Below, in pieces: positions 60,001 through 64,000 of a stretch of 64,000 nt of DNA; position 1 is the stretch's first letter; each line of letters begins with the position of its first letter. The notes under the pieces were generated by a model that was given only the letters and a program-made list of their open reading frames with translations, searched no databases and had not been told where the DNA came from. Origin of the DNA: Companilactobacillus kimchii DSM 13961 = JCM 10707 (lineage in GTDB: Bacteria > Bacillota > Bacilli > Lactobacillales > Lactobacillaceae). The DNA lies in contig NZ_AZDH01000014.1 of NCBI RefSeq assembly GCF_001435445.1, forward strand, positions 111,854 through 175,853. The letters are read 5' to 3'. The position numbers were made by a program, and so were the translations under genes.

Positions 60001-60662
60001 AGTGTTAGATTTAAAGTATCGTTTTCACCAAAAATATCAAGAACTTCTGAATCACTACCAAAGCCAAGTGCTCTAACTAACTCAGAAATAGGTAATTTTC
60101 TAGTTCTATCAATTCTTACATAGCCAAGACCTTTAGCATCTGTTTCAAATTCCAACCATGCACCACGGTTAGGAATAACAGTTGTACCATAGTTCTCACG
60201 GCCATTTTTATCTGTGTCTTGATTGTAATAAATACCAGGTGAACGTACTAATTGAGAAACAATAACACGTTCAGCACCGTTGATGATGAAAGTTCCTTCA
60301 TCAGTCATGATTGGGAAATCACCAAAGAAAACATCTTGTGTCTTGATTTCGCCAGTCTCATGATTAGTCAATTTCAATGTTACATGTAATGGTGCTGAGA
60401 AGTTAGCGTCATGTGCTCTAGCTTCTTCAACAGTATATTTTGGTTCTAGTAACTTGTAACCGACGTATTCCAAAGAAAGGTTTCCAGCAAAGTCATCAAT
60501 TGGCATAATATCGTCAAACATATCTTTTAGTCCTTCATCTAAGAACCACTTATAAGAGTTTGTTTGGATGTCAATCAAATTTGGCAGTGGAAGTACTTCC
60601 TTGATCTTTGCATAACTACGACGAACACGGTGTGCACCATAATTAACGTTATGATAAGTCAA
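57057..60662 (-). CDS. rpoB: RNA polymerase beta subunit
   Basis: 1201 aa. The rifampicin cluster reads [33 protein letters not shown], i.e. wild type. I begin at TTG 60662 ([20 protein letters not shown]): GAGGTG lies 8 nt upstream and the length then matches Lactobacillus RpoB. The frame is open ten codons further up, but that TTG has no ribosome site. A leader with an internal terminator precedes the gene. Confidence 0.97.
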   Translation of the reverse strand: MTYHNVNYGAHRVRRSYAKIKEVLPLPNLIDIQTNSYKWFLDEGLKDMFDDIMPIDDFAGNLSLEYVGYKLLEPKYTVEEARAHDANFSAPLHVTLKLTNHETGEIKTQDVFFGDFPIMTDEGTFIINGAERVIVSQLVRSPGIYYNQDTDKNGRENYGTTVIPNRGAWLEFETDAKGLGYVRIDRTRKLPISELVRALGFGSDSEVLDIFGENDTLNLTLEKDVHKDTSDSRVEEALKDIYERLRPGEPKTADSSRSLLYARFFDPRRYDLAPVGRYKINKKLNLKTRLLNKTLAETLADPDTGEVVLAKDTLIDRDAMNKLSPYLERDDFKTVTLTPSDEGVLTDPITVQIIKVYSEADNEKVVNIIGNGHIPEENRTITPADILAGINYFLNLKENIGTTDDIDHLGNRRIRSVGELLQNQFRIGLSRMERVVRERMSIQDSATVTPQQLINIRPVVASIKEFFGSSQLSQFMDQTNPLGELEHKRRLSALGPGGLTRDRAGYEVRDVHYTHYGRMCPIETPEGPNIGLINNLASYAIINKYGFIETPYRRVSWDTHKVTDKIDYLTADEEDNYVVAQANTPLEDDGSFADNTILARHKDDNIETTPEKVDYMDVSPKQVVSVATACIPFLENDDSNRALMGANMQRQAVPLINPHAPLVGTGMEYIAAHDSGAALLADHDGVVEYVDAKKVTIKRDEDGTTDTYKVTKFRRSNNGKSYNQRPIVRKDEKIKKGDIIADGPAMENGELALGQNPLIAFMTWNMYNYEDAIVLSEKLVREDAYTSIHIEEYESEARDTKLGPEEITREIPNVGEDSLKDLDEFGIIRVGAEVRDGDILVGKVTPKGVTELSAEERLLHAIFGEKAREVRDTSLRVPHGGGGIIQDVKVFTREAGDELDPGVNMLVRVYIAQKRKIQVGDKMSGRHGNKGTVSIVVPEEDMPYMPDGTPVDILLNPMGVPSRMNIGQVLDLHLGMAARKLGIHVSTPVFDGVSNDELWDIVKEADMDTDGKSILYDGRTGEPFKNRVSVGVMYYLKLAHMVDDKLHARSIGPYSLVTQQPLGGKAQFGGQRFGEMEVWALEAYGAAYTLQEILTYKSDDIVGRVKTYEAIVKGESIPKPGVPESFRVLVKELQALGLDMKVLDAHKKEIELRDMDDDEDTVSVDALSKFAKQQEQKRAEEEAKKLEASKDSTETSTKSEN

Positions 60663-60761
60663 ATTTTTCACCTCAACATATATTTTGTTCAAATCCAGAC
60701 CTCAAATATTACAATTTGATTACAGTTTGCTTGAAAACGGTTTTAAAACCTGTTTTAAGGC

Positions 60762-60798
60762 AAAAAAAAACCAAAAATAGAAACGAAAATCTATTTTT
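60762..60798 (-). terminator. Terminator/attenuator inside the rpoB leader
   Basis: Minus-strand perfect stem AAAAATAGA / TCTATTTTT with an 8-nt loop followed by GG and a nine-T tract, about 75 nt after the rpoB promoter start and 100 nt before rpoB. Also acts for clpC read-through. Confidence 0.82.
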
Positions 60799-60807
60799 GT
60801 GTTTTTT

Positions 60808-60868
60808 TATTTAGCATAACCACGGACAATAGATCGCGGCCTGCAATTTGAACTATGAATCTCAAAGA
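60808..60868 (-). ncRNA. Lacto-rpoB leader RNA (candidate)
   Basis: Minus-strand segment TTCAAATTGCAGGCCGCG..., CCGTGGTTATGC between promoter and attenuator. The GC-rich part can pair GGCCGCG-type bases with CCGTGG and resembles the Lacto-rpoB motif known upstream of rpoB in Lactobacillales. Assigned by position and look; no covariance search done. Confidence 0.6.
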
Positions 60869-60871
60869 GAA

Positions 60872-60900
60872 ATAATACACTTATGCACTATTTTTGTCAA
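60872..60900 (-). promoter_or_regulatory. Promoter of rpoBC
   Basis: Minus strand TTGACA (60895-60900) and TATTAT (60872-60877) with 17-bp spacing, only 12 nt after the clpC stop. Confidence 0.9.
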
Positions 60901-60912
60901 TAGTCAAGCCCA

Positions 60913-63399
60913 TTATTTTTGATTGGAGACTGTTTCCTTACTATTAGGATTATCAACCGTTACCGTTAGCTTGCCTTTTTTAGAACCAACTTTAATTGAA
61001 TCACCGGCTTTAACATTACCCATAAGTAATTGTTCACTAACTGGATCTTCAATTTCTCTTTGGATAGTTCTTCTCATCGGACGAGCACCATATTCAGGAT
61101 TATAGCCATCTTTTACTAAATCGCTATAGGCTGTTGGTGTGATAACCAATTTGATTTCTCTTTCAGCAAGACGTTTTCTTAAGTTATTACTCATGATCTT
61201 AGCAATATCCTTAAGCTGTTCCTTATCAAGAGCCTTAAAGACAATTGTTTCATCAATACGGTTCAAGAATTCAGGACGGAAGAATCGTTTCAATTCTGTA
61301 TTAATACGTTCTTGCATTTCCTTAAAGTCATCGTGAACATCTTTAGCACCAAAACCAACTGACTTATCATCTTCTAGTGATCTAGCACCAAGGTTAGAAG
61401 TCATGATAATAATAGTATTTCGAAAATCAACTTTACGACCCTTAGCGTCCGTTAAGATACCATCATCAAGAACTTGCAATAGGATATTGAAAACATCTGG
61501 ATGAGCCTTTTCAACTTCATCAAGTAGAACAACTGAGTAAGGTTCATTTCTAACCTTTTCTGTCAATTGACCACCGTCATCGAAACCAACATATCCCGGA
61601 GCTGAACCAATCAACTTAGAAGTACTGTATTGTTCCATATATTCTGACATATCGACACGAATCAGATTGTCTTCAGAACCAAACATTACCTCAGCGATTG
61701 ATTTAGCCAATTCAGTTTTACCAACACCTGTAGGTCCTAAGAACATAAATGAACCAATTGGACGATTGGGGTCTTTCATTCCACTTCTAGCACGACGAAT
61801 TGCTCGTGAAACGGCATTAATAGCATTATCTTGACCAATAACACGTTTATGAAGCTCTTTTTCAAGGTTAAGCAGCTTCTCACTCTCTTTACGAGTAATT
61901 TGCTTAACTGGAACTCCAGTCCATTCAGCAATGATCTCAGCAATATCATCTGCTGTTACAACAGGCTTCTTTTGTGTTGACTTCTTGTCGTTTAACTTAG
62001 CAATTTCGGCTTGAACAGTTTGTTCCTGTTCACGAATCTTAGCGGCTTTTTCAAAGTCTTGATCCAAAATTGCATTATTCTTGTCATCCATCAATTTCAA
62101 AGCTTGATTAGTTAATTCTTCAAGTTTGTTATTCTTAGATACATTGTGGATTCTAACTTTAGCTGAAGCCTCATCCATCAAATCGATAGCTTTATCTGGT
62201 AAGAAACGATTAGTTAAGTAACGTGTAGAAAGACGAACTGCTGCTTCAACAGCTTCATCAGAAATTGTCAAGCCATGATGTTGTTCATATCTTGGACGAA
62301 GTCCTGTCAAAATCTTAACAGAATCTTCGGCACTAGGTTCTTCAACGTAAACTTTAGCAAAACGGCGCTCTAAAGCTGTATCTTTTTCAATGTACTTTTG
62401 ATACTCATTAGATGTTGTTGCACCAATTAATTGCAACTCACCACGAGCTAAGGCAGGCTTCAAAATATTAGATGCATCAATTGCACCTTCGGCACCACCA
62501 GCACCAATTAATGTATGTAATTCATCAATAAAGAGAATGACATGCTTATCTTCATAAATTTCTTTGATAATCTTCTTTAAACGATCTTCAAACTCACCAC
62601 GATATTTAGTACCAGCTACTAGTGAACCCATATCTAACATCATGATACGTTTATTTTGCATATCTAATGGAACTTCTTTTTTAATGATAGCAATAGCCAA
62701 GCCTTCAGCAATTGCTGTCTTACCAACACCAGGTTCACCGACTAGAACAGGATTGTTCTTTGTACGACGACTCAAGATTTGAATAGTCCGATCAACTTCT
62801 TTTTTACGACCAATAACAGGATCGATTTGATTATCACGAGCTAATTTAGTCAAATCACGAGCTAAAGAATCCAATGTTGGAGTTCCACCTTGTGATTGTT
62901 GGTTCTTTTGTTTATTTAAGTTAGCAGCAAAGCCACGACGTGCAGCCTTGTTTGACATACCCATCTTGCTTAATAGTAAAGACTTAGTCTTAGATAGGCT
63001 CAAGCCCAAATTAACCAAAATACGATTAGCTAAGTTATCAGCGTCATCAAGAATTGCTAATAAAATATGTTCTGTACCAATACGGTTAGCCTTATATAGG
63101 TTAGAATCTTCTTCCGCATTGCTTAAAATCATTTGTCCTTTAGGAGAATATGGTAAATAAATTCCTTTAGCGGTATTAGATGAGACATCCCCATAACCTG
63201 TCAGATGTTCAATCTCCTCTTCAACATCTCGATCACTTACAGCTAGATCTCTCAAAGTAATACCGGCAATACCATCATTTTCCATAACTAACCCAAGTAG
63301 AATATGTTCTGTACCAACGGCATTATGATGAAATGTCTTGGCTTGTTCTTGAGCTAAAACTAGTGCATTCTTGGCGCTTTCGGTAAATACTTTGTCCAT
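60913..63399 (-). CDS. clpC: ATP-dependent Clp protease ATPase ClpC
   Basis: 828-aa AAA+ unfoldase: N-terminal adaptor-binding repeats (residues about 1-145), AAA1 with [11 protein letters not shown]/coiled-coil middle region ([18 protein letters not shown]..), AAA2 with GPTGVGKT and GAPGYVGF (written SAPGYVGF here), and a short tail. Hexamer that feeds ClpP and works with MecA-like adaptors in protein quality control and stress. No ctsR gene or CtsR-type repeats lie upstream; tRNA genes do. Confidence 0.97.
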   Translation of the reverse strand: MDKVFTESAKNALVLAQEQAKTFHHNAVGTEHILLGLVMENDGIAGITLRDLAVSDRDVEEEIEHLTGYGDVSSNTAKGIYLPYSPKGQMILSNAEEDSNLYKANRIGTEHILLAILDDADNLANRILVNLGLSLSKTKSLLLSKMGMSNKAARRGFAANLNKQKNQQSQGGTPTLDSLARDLTKLARDNQIDPVIGRKKEVDRTIQILSRRTKNNPVLVGEPGVGKTAIAEGLAIAIIKKEVPLDMQNKRIMMLDMGSLVAGTKYRGEFEDRLKKIIKEIYEDKHVILFIDELHTLIGAGGAEGAIDASNILKPALARGELQLIGATTSNEYQKYIEKDTALERRFAKVYVEEPSAEDSVKILTGLRPRYEQHHGLTISDEAVEAAVRLSTRYLTNRFLPDKAIDLMDEASAKVRIHNVSKNNKLEELTNQALKLMDDKNNAILDQDFEKAAKIREQEQTVQAEIAKLNDKKSTQKKPVVTADDIAEIIAEWTGVPVKQITRKESEKLLNLEKELHKRVIGQDNAINAVSRAIRRARSGMKDPNRPIGSFMFLGPTGVGKTELAKSIAEVMFGSEDNLIRVDMSEYMEQYSTSKLIGSAPGYVGFDDGGQLTEKVRNEPYSVVLLDEVEKAHPDVFNILLQVLDDGILTDAKGRKVDFRNTIIIMTSNLGARSLEDDKSVGFGAKDVHDDFKEMQERINTELKRFFRPEFLNRIDETIVFKALDKEQLKDIAKIMSNNLRKRLAEREIKLVITPTAYSDLVKDGYNPEYGARPMRRTIQREIEDPVSEQLLMGNVKAGDSIKVGSKKGKLTVTVDNPNSKETVSNQK

Positions 63400-63585
63400 T
63401 AATGTTACCTCTACTTTTTAAGTGTCTGTTTAGAAAGTATAATTATGTTTCAAAAAAAAGCAATTATTTCATCTTGCAAAATATAAAAAAGTTAATGATT
63501 CTTCAGATTTTGCCTCCAATAGAATCCTAACACATTCGTGGGATTTATAATTGATTCCTGACTTCAAAAAAATCTCTAGAGAACG
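63400..63585. other. Intergenic region upstream of clpC
   Basis: AT-rich, no convincing gene on either strand. A possible -10 TATACT with a weak TTGCTT -35 at 16 bp (minus strand, about 63437-63465) is the only promoter-like signal; no CIRCE or CtsR repeat is visible. Confidence 0.4.
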
Positions 63586-63622
63586 AAAAAAGGTAATCAA
63601 TTCATTTTCAGAATTAATTACC
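63586..63622 (-). terminator. Terminator of the tRNA cluster
   Basis: Minus strand stem GGTAATTAATTC / GAATTGATTACC (one G-T pair), seven-base loop, then six T; 21 nt after tRNA-Pro. Confidence 0.88.
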
Positions 63623-63642
63623 CTTTTAAACTTATCATGGAA

Positions 63643-63716
63643 TCGGGAAAACAAGATTCGAACTTGCGGCCTTCACGCCCCGAACGTGACGCTCTACCAA
63701 GCTGAGCTATTTCCCG
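63643..63716 (-). tRNA. tRNA-Pro (CGG)
   Basis: 74-nt cloverleaf: acceptor CGGGAAA/TTTCCCG, D-arm GCTCAGCTTGGTAGAGC, anticodon loop TTCGGGG in stem TCACG/CGTGA giving anticodon CGG, T-loop TTCGAAT. Confidence 0.95.
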
Positions 63717-63727
63717 AAACCTCTCTA

Positions 63728-63799
63728 AGCGGAAGACGGGATTCGAACCCGCGACCCCCACCATGGCAAGGTGATGTTCTACCACTGAACTACTTCCGC
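63728..63799 (-). tRNA. tRNA-Gly (GCC)
   Basis: 72-nt cloverleaf: acceptor GCGGAAG/CTTCCGC, anticodon loop TTGCCAT (GCC), T-loop TTCGAAT. Confidence 0.96.
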
Positions 63800-63809
63800 A
63801 TTATGACTA

Positions 63810-63882
63810 TGCCGACTAGAGGATTCGAACCTCCGACCCCCTGTTTACAAGACAGATGCTCTGCCAACTGAGCTAAGTCGGC
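63810..63882 (-). tRNA. tRNA-Thr (TGT)
   Basis: 73-nt cloverleaf: acceptor GCCGACT/AGTCGGC, anticodon loop CTTGTAA (TGT), T-loop TTCGAAT. Confidence 0.96.
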
Positions 63883-63946
63883 ATTATGTCAAACGACATT
63901 TAACATAATACACAATAACTGATCTTTTTGCAAGACCAATTATCAA

Positions 63947-64000
63947 TACGGGTGAAAGGACTTGAACCTTCATGTCCACTGGACACTAGAACCTAAATCT
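63947..64000 (-). tRNA. tRNA-Leu (TAG), 5' part outside the window
   Basis: 3' half visible: anticodon loop TTTAGGT in stem CTAGA/TCTAG (5' stem base cut by the window), long variable arm TGTCC...GGACA, T-loop TTCAAGT and acceptor CACCCGT. The variable arm and TAG anticodon identify leucine. Confidence 0.9.

Noticed and set aside
63400..63585. Possible CtsR or CIRCE element before clpC
   Set aside because: No AGTCAAA tandem repeats and no TTAGCACTC-N9-GAGTGCTAA dyad could be found by eye.
63469..63654. 61-codon minus-strand ORF upstream of clpC
   Set aside because: It overlaps the tRNA-cluster terminator and the end of tRNA-Pro; no ribosome site.
63551..63871. 106-codon plus-strand ORF
   Set aside because: It runs antisense across the Pro, Gly and Thr tRNA genes; the GFEPPT/RDSNPRPP-type peptides are the well-known false translation of tRNA complements.

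Overview
The window comes from a low-GC Gram-positive bacterium, almost certainly a member of the Lactobacillaceae. The evidence is the gene order of the S10-spc-alpha ribosomal block running into ecfA1-ecfA2-ecfT-truA-rplM-rpsI, the clpC-rpoB-rpoC-(esterase/comC)-rpsL-rpsG-fusA block, a pyruvate oxidase, a fumarase/soluble fumarate reductase pair and a GH1 phospho-beta-glucosidase. A genus such as Companilactobacillus is plausible but cannot be proved by reading. I see no insertion sequence, prophage or CRISPR array; it is a chromosomal backbone segment with most genes on the minus strand.

Layout. 1-1.45 kb: end of the pst phosphate-uptake operon (pstA partial, pstB). 1.45-5.1 kb: small unknown proteins, pyruvate oxidase (pox) coupled to a small DUF4649-like protein, a PAP2 phosphatase. 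5.1-10.5 kb: a complete 2-aminoethylphosphonate operon phnD-phnC-phnE-phnE-phnX-phnW, preceded by four TTTACA-like hexamers at an exact 11-bp period, which look like a PhoP box. 10.6-17.7 kb: aldo/keto reductase, YtrA-type GntR with a two-gene ABC system, cation/proton antiporter, and fumC-frdA. 17.7-18.4 kb: a zinc-independent ribosomal operon (rpmG, rpsN, and a 34-aa ORF) behind a Zur-like box. 18.4-21 kb: a MarR regulator with an unusual Met/His-rich tail plus an ABC exporter, under a promoter carrying two identical 12-bp palindromes. 21-28.7 kb: a DUF1516 protein, SDR, macro-domain protein, HAD phosphatase, YdcF protein, a 43-aa ORF, acetyltransferase, RpiB/LacAB-like protein, GntR regulator and a CcpA-type phospho-beta-glucosidase gene.

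28.8-47.1 kb is the ribosomal protein superoperon read on the minus strand (rpsJ to rplQ, including secY, adk, infA and rpoA), followed by the energy-coupling-factor transporter genes, truA, rplM and rpsI. 47.2-48.4 kb is a CPBP membrane protease. 48.5-51.6 kb is rpsL-rpsG-fusA; 51.8-53.3 kb holds a prepilin peptidase and an esterase that converge and overlap; 53.4-60.7 kb is rpoB-rpoC; 60.9-63.4 kb is clpC; 63.6 kb to the end is a tRNA cluster (Leu partial, Thr, Gly, Pro).

The regulatory layer is the richest part. Candidates readable from the bases are: a Pho box, two cre sites overlapping promoters, a Zur-like box, twin MarR palindromes, a YtrA-type dyad, an rpoB leader of the Lacto-rpoB type with an internal terminator, a GC-rich S10 leader, an rpsL leader with two mutually exclusive hairpins, an L13 leader region, and an L17 downstream element. 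Together they link phosphate, zinc, sugar and translation status to the neighbouring operons. All regulatory calls are pattern readings and none has been tested by search or experiment.
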